This document shows positions 5,516 through 11,009 of a stretch of DNA of 11,009 nt, in pieces. The translations under genes were made by a program, and so were the position numbers. The stretch lies in NCBI GenBank assembly GCA_028698405.1, contig JAQVDF010000025.1, positions 1 through 11,009 of the forward strand. Direction: 5' to 3'. Under the pieces are notes generated by a model. That model saw nothing but the letters and a program-made list of their open reading frames with translations. It did no database searches and was not told the origin of the DNA. Each line of letters begins with the position of its first letter. The first letter of the stretch is position 1. This stretch comes from Phenylobacterium sp. (GTDB taxonomy: Bacteria; Pseudomonadota; Alphaproteobacteria; Caulobacterales; Caulobacteraceae).

Positions 5516-6643
5516 CTAATCCTTGAGCTGAGCCATCACCGCCTGAGCCGCGGCGCGGAACGCCCTGGCCGGAGCGCTGTCGGGCGCGGTCGCCACGAGC
5601 GGGCGGCCGTCGTCGCAGGCCTGGCGCAGGGCCACGTCGATGGGGATTTCGGCCAGCAGCGGCACGCCCAGCCTGTCGGCCTCGGTCCGCGCGCCGCCGG
5701 ATCCGAAGATCGGGATCGGCGTGCCCGTCGCCGGGTCGGGGAAGTAGGCCATGTTCTCGACGAGGCCCAGCAGGCGGGCGCCGGTCTTCTGGAACATCGA
5801 CACCGCCCGGCGCACGTCGATCAGCGAAATCTCCTGCGGGGTCGAGACCACCACCACCCCGTCCAGCTTCTGCTTCTGAACGAGCTCCAGCTGGATGTCG
5901 CCGGTGCCGGGCGGCAGGTCGAGGACCAACACGTCGAGAGGCTCTTCCGGCGTTCCCCAGCGCACGTCGTGCAGCATCTGGCGGACCGCCGAGGTGGCCA
6001 TCGGGCCCCGCCAGATCATCGCCCGGCCCTCTTCGATCATGAAGCCGATGGACATCACCTTCAGCCCCCAGGCCTCCAGCGGGTCGATCTTGCCGTCCAC
6101 GAAGGCCGGGTCGTCGTCGATCCCGAGCATGCGCGGGCCCGAGGGGCCGTAGACGTCGGCGTCGAGGAAGCCCACGCGCAGGCCCTGGCGGGCGAGCGCG
6201 GCGGCGAGATTCACCGCCACGGTGGACTTGCCCACCCCGCCCTTGCCGCTGGCCACCGCCACCAGCCGGCGCACGTGGTCGGGCCGCCGGGCGCCAGGCT
6301 GCGGGATCGGACGGGCCTGAGGATCCTCCGGCACCTGGGCGCCGCGGCGGACGCGGGTGACGCCCGGCGCCGGCGGCGCCGCGGGCGCCTCGGCGGTCAG
6401 CACCACCTGAGCCTTGGCGACGCCGGGCGCGGCGGCGAGCGCCTTTTCGGCGGCCTCGCGCACGGGCGTGTAGAGCGCCACGTCGTCCGCAGCGACCTCC
6501 AGCACGAAGGCCGCCCGCTCGGGTTTGAGGACAAGGCCGCGCACCAGGCCGGCGCTGGCCAGCCCCTTCCCGGACTTGGGGTCGACAACGGTGTCTAGCG
6601 CCGCCAGGACGGCGGCGCGCTCGGGTGCGGCGGTCTCGGACAT
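5516..6643 (-). CDS. mrp: Mrp/ApbC P-loop ATPase, iron-sulfur cluster carrier family
   Basis: A 375-residue cytoplasmic ATPase of the Mrp/NBP35 family, thought to carry and deliver iron-sulfur clusters to target proteins. It has an N-terminal MIP18/DUF59 domain (about 8-82, with VVDPKSGKGLASAGLV), a Pro/Ala linker (about 85-122) and a ParA/MinD-like ATPase domain. The deviant Walker A GKGGVGKST (133-141) has both lysines; the switch regions FLDADVYGPSGP (159-170) and VLDLPPGTGD (240-249) are intact. Where many homologues have ENMxxxxCxxC, this one reads ENMAYFPDPATG (296-307) and has no cysteine; Cys343 is the only one in the whole protein. I believe several alphaproteobacterial Mrps share this loss, so it may be a lineage trait. 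The ATG at 6643 matches the family start; the ribosome site (AAAGG, three bases away) is poor. It is transcribed divergently from hflK. Confidence 0.93.
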   Translation of the reverse strand: MSETAAPERAAVLAALDTVVDPKSGKGLASAGLVRGLVLKPERAAFVLEVAADDVALYTPVREAAEKALAAAPGVAKAQVVLTAEAPAAPPAPGVTRVRRGAQVPEDPQARPIPQPGARRPDHVRRLVAVASGKGGVGKSTVAVNLAAALARQGLRVGFLDADVYGPSGPRMLGIDDDPAFVDGKIDPLEAWGLKVMSIGFMIEEGRAMIWRGPMATSAVRQMLHDVRWGTPEEPLDVLVLDLPPGTGDIQLELVQKQKLDGVVVVSTPQEISLIDVRRAVSMFQKTGARLLGLVENMAYFPDPATGTPIPIFGSGGARTEADRLGVPLLAEIPIDVALRQACDDGRPLVATAPDSAPARAFRAAAQAVMAQLKD

Positions 6644-6761
6644 TCGCCTTTGTCTTGCTTTGCCTGCTCTTGCGCCTCATATCCGGCTGGCAGCGCCGGT
6701 TTACAAGGCCGCCCTGGCCGCGATGCGGCCGCGCCGAAACAAAAGAGACGACGCGACCCGA
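6644..6761. promoter_or_regulatory. Divergent mrp/hflK promoter region
   Basis: This 118-base gap must hold the promoters for both mrp (leftwards) and hflKC (rightwards). On the minus strand TTGTAA (6701-6706) and TATGAG (6676-6681), 19 bases apart, form a weak promoter candidate for mrp with a leader of about 30 bases. I see no convincing hflK promoter. Two short stems are present: CCGGC/GCCGG across seven bases (6683-6699) and GGCCGC-GAT-GCGGCC (6716-6730), the latter inside the hflK leader. The hflK ribosome site is not obvious. Confidence 0.35.
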
Positions 6762-7946
6762 ATGCCCTGGAACGACAACGCCAACCCCGGCCCCTGGGGG
6801 TCGCCGCCGTCTGGCGATGACGATGGGCGCGACAACCGGCCGCCCCGACGCCCGACCGGCGGTCCGCGAGGCCCACGCCGCCCCGACGGCGGCCCGGACT
6901 TCTCCGCCCAGTTCGACCGCATCAACGAACGGCTGAGGCGCTTCTTCGGCGGCCCCGGCGGCGACGGCGTGCGTCCCGGCGCGGTGGCGGCGGTCGCCGG
7001 CATCGCGTTCGCGCTGTGGGCCGTCTCGGGCTTCTACGTGGTGCAGCCGCACGAACAGGCGGTGGTGACCACCTTCGGCCGCTTCAGCCGGGTCGAACTG
7101 CCCGGCCTGCGCTACCACTTGCCCGCCCCCATCGAGCGGGTTGAAAAGGTGGGCGTCACCAACCTGAACCAGTCGATGGTCGGCGGCTCGAACCGCGGCG
7201 ACCTGCCGGAAGAGAGCCTGATGCTCACCGGCGACGAGAACATCGTCGACCTGGACTTCGCGGTGACCTGGCGTGTCTCCGAAGCCGACAAGTTCGTGTT
7301 CAACGTCCGCGACCAGGACGCCGCCGTGAAGGCGGTGGCCGAGAGCGCCATGCGCGAGGTGGTCGGCAAGACCCCGCTGACCGACATCCTGACCACCGGC
7401 CGCGGCCGCGTGCAGGCCCAGGCGGCCGAGCTGATGCAGCGCACGCTCGACTACTGGAACAGCGGCGTGACGGTGGTGGAAGTGCAGATCCGTTCGGCCA
7501 ACCCGCCGTCCGAGGTGGTCGCCGCGTTCCGCGAAGTCGCCACCGCCGGCCAGGACGCCGAGAGCGCCATCAACGAGGCCAACACCTACCGCAACCGGGT
7601 GGTCAACGAGGCCAAGGGTGACGCCTCGCGCATCGTCCAGGCGGCCCAGGCCTACCGCGAGCAATCCGTGCGCGAGGCGCTCGGCGACGCGGCCAGGTTC
7701 AACCAGATCTACAACGAATATTCCCGCGCGCCGGGCGTGACCCGCGAACGGCTCTACATCGAGACGATGCAGCGGGTGCTGGAGAAGTCCAACAAGGTGG
7801 TGATCGACAGCCAGGGCGCCAGCGCGCCCATCATCCTGCCGCCCGACGTGTTCCGGCCCAGAGCCGGGACCGCGGCAACCGCGCCGGCCGCGCCGGTGCA
7901 GCAGCAGGCAGCGCCGGCGGCCGCCGAGCAGGGGGCGCAGCGATGA
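6762..7946 (+). CDS. hflK: HflK, FtsH protease modulator subunit
   Basis: A 394-residue SPFH/prohibitin-like membrane protein. With HflC it forms a large cage around the FtsH protease in the inner membrane, on the periplasmic side, and limits its access to substrates. The N-terminus MPWNDNANPGPWG followed by a Gly/Pro/Arg/Asp-rich cytoplasmic tail (to about 66) is characteristic of HflK. One membrane segment follows (about 72-93), then the SPFH domain (about 94-260, with VVQPHEQAVVTTFGRF and GLRYHLPAPIE) and a long Ala/Glu/Arg helix (about 255-345). It ends in a Pro/Ala/Gln-rich tail (370-394). ATG 6762 is chosen from the family start, because the upstream ribosome site is weak. The stop overlaps the hflC start (ATGA, 7943-7946), indicating translational coupling and roughly equal subunit production. 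Confidence 0.95.
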   Translation: MPWNDNANPGPWGSPPSGDDDGRDNRPPRRPTGGPRGPRRPDGGPDFSAQFDRINERLRRFFGGPGGDGVRPGAVAAVAGIAFALWAVSGFYVVQPHEQAVVTTFGRFSRVELPGLRYHLPAPIERVEKVGVTNLNQSMVGGSNRGDLPEESLMLTGDENIVDLDFAVTWRVSEADKFVFNVRDQDAAVKAVAESAMREVVGKTPLTDILTTGRGRVQAQAAELMQRTLDYWNSGVTVVEVQIRSANPPSEVVAAFREVATAGQDAESAINEANTYRNRVVNEAKGDASRIVQAAQAYREQSVREALGDAARFNQIYNEYSRAPGVTRERLYIETMQRVLEKSNKVVIDSQGASAPIILPPDVFRPRAGTAATAPAAPVQQQAAPAAAEQGAQR

Positions 7947-8836
7947 TCAACAACCGCCGCCTGAGCATCTATGCGATCGCCGCCGTCGCGGTCCTGATCC
8001 TGCTCTTCAATACCTTCTACGTCGTCGAGCAGCGCGAGCAGGCGCTGGTGCTGCGGCTCGGCGAGCCGGTCCGCGTCGTCAACCAGCCGGGCTCGCCCAA
8101 CGCCGGCCTGAAGATGAAGGTGCCGTTCCTCGAGAACGTGGTGAAGCTGGACAAGCGCAACCTGCCGCTCGAGGCCCAGCAGGAAGAGATCATCGCCGCC
8201 GACCAGGAGCGGCTGGTGGTCGACGCCTTCGTCCGCTACCGCATCGACGATCCGCTGCAGTATTTCCGCACCCTGCGCGAGGAGCGGATCGCCAACGATC
8301 GCATCGAGCGGCTGGTGAACTCCTCGCTGCGCCAGGTGCTGGGCACCGCGACCTCGACGGACATCATCTCCGGCCGCCGCGGCGAGCTGATGCAGCGCAT
8401 CCTGCAGGACGTCTCCAACCGGGCCGAGAGCTCGCGCCTGGGCATCCAGATCATCGACGTGCGGATCAAGCGCGCCGACCTGCCCCAGGCGAACCAGGCC
8501 GCCGTGTTCCGCCGCATGCAGACCTCTCGTCAGCAGGAGGCGGCGCAGATCCGCGCCCAGGGCGAGCAGCGTAAGCGCGAGATCATCGCCTCGGCCGACA
8601 AGGAGGTCTCCATCACCCTGGCCACCGCCACCGAGGAGGCCGAGCGCACGCGAGGCGAGGGCGACGCCCAACGGACCCGCATCTTCGCCGACAGCTTCGG
8701 CCGCGATCCGGGCTTCGCCAGCTTCTACCGCTCGATGCAGGCCTACGAGGCGGCTTTCGCCCAGGGCGACACCACCATGGTGCTCTCGCCCGACAGCCAG
8801 TTCTTCCGCTACTTCGAGCGCGGCCCGGGCGGCTGA
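7943..8836 (+). CDS. hflC: HflC, FtsH protease modulator subunit
   Basis: The 297-residue partner of HflK in the membrane complex that controls FtsH. It has a short cytoplasmic N-terminus, one membrane segment (about 8-27), the SPFH domain (about 28-190, with FYVVEQREQALVLRLGEP and GLKMKVPFLENVVKLDKR) and the coiled helical region (about 190-250, rich in Arg, Gln, Glu and Ala). The final segment, with FASFYRSMQAYEAAF and LSPDSQFFRYF, is the usual HflC ending. Length is normal and nothing is missing. The ribosome site AGGGGG lies inside the end of hflK about eight bases before ATG 7943. No third gene follows in the operon: the next gene is convergent, beginning its 3' end 13 bases later. Confidence 0.95.
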   Translation: MINNRRLSIYAIAAVAVLILLFNTFYVVEQREQALVLRLGEPVRVVNQPGSPNAGLKMKVPFLENVVKLDKRNLPLEAQQEEIIAADQERLVVDAFVRYRIDDPLQYFRTLREERIANDRIERLVNSSLRQVLGTATSTDIISGRRGELMQRILQDVSNRAESSRLGIQIIDVRIKRADLPQANQAAVFRRMQTSRQQEAAQIRAQGEQRKREIIASADKEVSITLATATEEAERTRGEGDAQRTRIFADSFGRDPGFASFYRSMQAYEAAFAQGDTTMVLSPDSQFFRYFERGPGG

Positions 8837-8869
8837 CGAGGCCGGGCGGCTAGAGGCCGCCCGTCAGCC
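8831..8869. terminator. Long hairpin shared by the ends of hflC and the HAD gene
   Basis: CGGGCGGC (8843-8850) pairs perfectly with GCCGCCCG (8856-8863) around a five-base loop. Past a six-base bulge the helix resumes with GGCTGA (8831-8836) against TCAGCC (8864-8869), giving 14 pairs. The hflC stop codon lies in the left arm, and the last codons of the convergent HAD gene in the right arm. There is no T-run, but the placement fits a bidirectional end. Confidence 0.6.
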
Positions 8870-9515
8870 AGCCCCTCACCTCGTGCAGGTCGCGGGCGAT
8901 GCGCACGCACAGCGCGTGCATCTCGTCCGTTACGTCGAGCAGGTCGGGCACCATCACCGCCATCATCCCGGCGGCTGCGGCGGCCCGCACGCCGTTGTGG
9001 GAATCCTCCAGGGCCAGGCAGTGCTCGGGCTCGATGCCCAGCCGCTCGGCGGCCACCAGGAACGGATCGGGGTTGGGCTTGCCGCGCGCGTAGTCGCCGC
9101 GCGCGACGATCGCGTGGAACCTGGGGATCACGCCCGAGAGCCCGAGGTGCGCCTCTACAGACGGGTGCGAGGAAGATGTCGCGATAGCCCGCGGCAGGGC
9201 GAGCGCGTCGAGATGGTCCAACATCTCCCTCACCCCCGCCTTCAAGGGGATGCCGATGGCGCAAGCGGCGGCGACGCGCTCCCGCACCCGGGCGTTGAAC
9301 TCGGCGATCGGATAGTCCTCGCCGAAGTGGGCCAGCACCTGCCGGTCGCTGGCCTCGGACGGCAGCCCGACCATCGACTTGAACAGGGCGAAGGGGAAGT
9401 CGTGTCCGCGCTCGGCGGCGACCGCCGTCATGGCGTCGCGGTAGACCGCCTCGGTGTCGCAGAGCAGGCCGTCCATGTCGAAGACGACGGCCCGCACGGG
9501 TCTGGGCAGGCTCAT
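8850..9515 (-). CDS. HAD-superfamily hydrolase (beta-phosphoglucomutase/phosphatase-like)
   Basis: A 221-residue cytoplasmic haloacid-dehalogenase enzyme, subfamily IA, acting on small phosphorylated metabolites. Motif I is FDMDGLLCDTE (12-22) with nucleophile Asp13 and acid/base Asp15; motif II is ATSSSH (112-117); motif III is the lysine in RGKPNPDPF (Lys146); motif IV is LEDSHNGVRAA (Glu170, Asp171). The helical cap lies between about residues 20 and 90. These features fit the beta-phosphoglucomutase, 2-deoxyglucose-6-phosphatase and GPP-like group. They do not settle mutase versus phosphatase, nor the sugar or polyol substrate. The ATG at 9515 gives the normal N-terminus, with only a weak ribosome site (AGGCC). 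It lies 49 bases after serB on the same strand, so the two may share a transcript; the link in function is not evident. Confidence 0.9.
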   Translation of the reverse strand: MSLPRPVRAVVFDMDGLLCDTEAVYRDAMTAVAAERGHDFPFALFKSMVGLPSEASDRQVLAHFGEDYPIAEFNARVRERVAAACAIGIPLKAGVREMLDHLDALALPRAIATSSSHPSVEAHLGLSGVIPRFHAIVARGDYARGKPNPDPFLVAAERLGIEPEHCLALEDSHNGVRAAAAAGMMAVMVPDLLDVTDEMHALCVRIARDLHEVRGWLTGGL

Positions 9516-9564
9516 GGCGGGGCCTGTAACGGTGTTCGACCGCGCCGGGAAATTAACCGTTGCG

Positions 9565-10458
9565 TCAGTCCGTTACGAACTCTTCGGCGCGGTAGCCCTG
9601 GAAGTAGAGCAGCGCCGTCAGGTCCGCGTCGTCGACCTTGGCGTCGGCCTCGGCCGCGACGATCGGCTTGGCCCGGTAGGCGACGCCCAGCCCCGCGGCC
9701 TTGATCATCGCCAGGTCGTTCGCCCCGTCGCCCACCGCCATCGTCCGGGTCATGTCGAGGCCGAGCCCTGCTGCCTCCTCGGTCAGGGCGGCGAGCTTGG
9801 CCTCGCGGCCCAGAATCGGCTCGCCGACCAGGCCGGTCAGCACGCCCTCCCCCTCGCCCAGGGTGTTGGCCCGCTGAGCGTGGAATCCGGCCGCCTCGGC
9901 GACCCGCGAGGTGAAGAAGGTGAAGCCGCCGGAGACGAGCACGCAGCGGGTCCCGTTGGCCGCCATGGTCCGCACCAGGGTCCGCGCCCCGGGGTTCAGC
10001 CGCACCCGCTCGTCGTAGGCCGCCTGCAGGGCGGAAACCGGGAGGCCCTTGAGCATCGCCACCCGCTCGCGAAGGGCGCCTTCGAAAGCCAGCTCGCCGC
10101 GCATGGCCCGCTCGGTGATGGCCGCGATCTCGGCCTTCTTGCCGGCGAAGTCGGCCAGTTCGTCGATGCACTCGCAGCCGATGATGGTGGAATCCATGTC
10201 GGCCACGAACAGCCGCTTGCGGCGGCCCTCCAGCGGCTGGACGCAGACGTCGACCGGGATGTCGGCCACCGCGGCGTGCGCGGCGGCGCGCACTTCCGAC
10301 AGGTCGGCGGCGTCGAGGATCAGGTCGGCGGCGGCCTCGCCGAGGGGCCGAGGCTCCTTGACGCGGGCGCGCACGTCCTTAAGCGCTCCGAGGATCTTGG
10401 ACTGGCCGGAATCGAGGGCGTCGCGCTCGAGGCCGACGAGGGTGAGGGCGAGCTGCAT
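9565..10458 (-). CDS. serB: Phosphoserine phosphatase SerB
   Basis: Catalyses the last step of serine biosynthesis, hydrolysing phosphoserine to serine in the cytoplasm. The 297-residue protein has an N-terminal regulatory-type domain (about 1-75, MQLALTLVGLERDALDS) and a HAD catalytic domain. Catalytic motifs are VADMDSTIIGCECIDELA (85-102; Asp87 nucleophile, Asp89 acid/base), VSGGFTFF (175-182; Ser176), Lys221 in GREAK, and VGDGANDLAMIKAAGLGVAYRAKP (242-264; Asp244, Asp248). ATG 10458 is preferred because the first beta-strand starts there; ATG 10470 (adding MRGS) is possible, while the frame open to 10566 reads through miaA. There is no strong ribosome site for either start. The start codon overlaps that of divergent miaA within CATG (10456-10459), so the promoter must lie within miaA coding DNA. 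No serA or serC is nearby in the window. Confidence 0.95.
   Translation of the reverse strand: MQLALTLVGLERDALDSGQSKILGALKDVRARVKEPRPLGEAAADLILDAADLSEVRAAAHAAVADIPVDVCVQPLEGRRKRLFVADMDSTIIGCECIDELADFAGKKAEIAAITERAMRGELAFEGALRERVAMLKGLPVSALQAAYDERVRLNPGARTLVRTMAANGTRCVLVSGGFTFFTSRVAEAAGFHAQRANTLGEGEGVLTGLVGEPILGREAKLAALTEEAAGLGLDMTRTMAVGDGANDLAMIKAAGLGVAYRAKPIVAAEADAKVDDADLTALLYFQGYRAEEFVTD
10444..10448 (+). promoter_or_regulatory. Ribosome binding site of miaA inside the start of serB
   Basis: GAGGG lies eight bases before ATG 10457, in the antisense strand of the fourth to sixth codons of serB. It supports the miaA start and implies that the miaA message begins inside serB. Confidence 0.55.
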
Positions 10459-11009
10459 GGAGCCCCGCATCTGGCTGATCGCCGGCCCGACCGCAAGCGG
10501 CAAGTCGGCCCTGGCGGCGCGTCTGGCGCACGAGATCGGCGGCGAGGTGGTCGGCGCCGACTCCATGCAGCTCTACCGCGACCTGCAGGTGCTGACCGCC
10601 CGCCCCTCCCCCGCCGAGCTGGAAGGCCAGCCCCCGCATCACCTGATGGGGATCGCGGACGCCGCGGACGCCTGGTCGGTGGGCCGCTGGGCGCGCGCCG
10701 CCGAGCCGCTGATCGGCGAGATCCTGGCCAGGGGCGCCCACGCCGTCGTCGCCGGCGGCACCGGCCTCTACTTCGCCGCCCTCACCGAGGGTCTGGCCGA
10801 GATTCCCGACGTGCCGGAAGCGGTGCGGTCCGAATCGGCCGCCGATTTCGAGCGGCTCGGCGAGGAGGCCTTCCGCGCCCGTCTCGCGACGGTCGACCCG
10901 GCCGCGGCCGAGCCCATCTCGCCCGGCGACCGCCAGCGCCTGCAGCGCGCCTGGGAGGTCTTCGCCGCCGGCGGGACGTCTCTCAGCGACTGGCAGCCCC
11001 GCACCCGGC
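10457..11009 (+). CDS. miaA: tRNA dimethylallyltransferase MiaA, 3' end cut off
   Basis: Transfers a dimethylallyl group from dimethylallyl diphosphate to N6 of adenosine-37 next to the anticodon in tRNAs reading codons that begin with U, improving codon reading. The 184 visible residues begin MEPRIWLIAGPTASGKS, with the P-loop GPTASGKS at 10-17. They continue with VGADSMQLYRDLQVLTARP (Asp and Ser of the DSMQ motif contact the base and the prenyl donor), PHHLMGI, WSVGRWARAAEPL, GGTGLYFAALTEGLAEIPDVP and DRQRLQRAWEVFAAGGTSLSDWQ, all family hallmarks in order. The frame is open to the window edge; roughly 110-130 residues should follow. The start cannot be later because the P-loop comes at residue 10. 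It is divergent from serB with overlapping start codons. Confidence 0.95.
   Translation, partial: MEPRIWLIAGPTASGKSALAARLAHEIGGEVVGADSMQLYRDLQVLTARPSPAELEGQPPHHLMGIADAADAWSVGRWARAAEPLIGEILARGAHAVVAGGTGLYFAALTEGLAEIPDVPEAVRSESAADFERLGEEAFRARLATVDPAAAEPISPGDRQRLQRAWEVFAAGGTSLSDWQPRTR

Noticed and set aside
5388..7664. A 758-codon open frame on the minus strand, antisense to mrp's neighbours and hflK
   Set aside because: It is a shadow: it crosses mrp in another frame and the hflK coding sequence antisense, and its translation is low-complexity Arg/Gly/Ala/His sequence with no motif, while the overlapped genes have full family signatures.
8883..9704. A 273-codon plus-strand open frame over the HAD and serB genes
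   Set aside because: It is antisense to two genes with clear catalytic motifs, and its translation is low-complexity His/Gly/Arg-rich.
10459..10566. Extension of SerB to a start at 10566
   Set aside because: The added 36 residues are the antisense of the MiaA P-loop region and do not resemble the SerB N-terminus.

Overview
The window is a GC-rich, densely coded stretch of ordinary chromosome from an alphaproteobacterium, most likely the family Caulobacteraceae (Caulobacter/Phenylobacterium type). The grounds are third-position GC bias, the protein styles (an alphaproteobacterial Mrp and the 'MPWND' start of HflK) and a promoter resembling the Caulobacter housekeeping sigma consensus. The genus is inferred, not proven. 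I see no phage, insertion sequence, CRISPR, tRNA or rRNA, and no break in base composition that would suggest recent transfer.

Layout: (1) 2-1652, plus strand: the 3' end of an ABC-transporter ATPase followed by its HlyD/DevB-type membrane fusion subunit, the tail of an exporter operon. (2) 1670-2205, minus strand: two small genes, one DUF2188-like and one unrecognised. (3) 2364-2840, minus strand: a cold-shock protein gene with a textbook intrinsic terminator and a leader rich in inverted repeats. (4) 2905-5472, plus strand: a short-chain dehydrogenase resembling the 3-hydroxyacyl-CoA dehydrogenase part of peroxisomal multifunctional enzyme 2, then a MelB-like (GPH family) sugar:cation symporter that starts with TTG. 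(5) 5516-6643, minus strand: the Mrp/ApbC P-loop ATPase, divergent from hflK-hflC (6762-8836, plus), the membrane complex that modulates FtsH. (6) 8850-10458, minus strand: a HAD-family phosphatase downstream of serB (phosphoserine phosphatase). (7) 10457 to the window end, plus strand: miaA (tRNA dimethylallyltransferase), cut by the edge.

The genes do not form one system. They are several short housekeeping units arranged divergently and convergently, with GC-rich hairpins where convergent genes meet (around 1656, 5494 and 8853). I found no clear new biological system. The points most worth a second look are: the shared CATG at 10456-10459, in which serB and miaA start codons overlap, so their control signals must lie in each other's coding DNA; the nested inverted repeats in the cspA leader; an Mrp that lacks the usual CxxC cluster-binding motif; and the two small minus-strand genes of unknown role.
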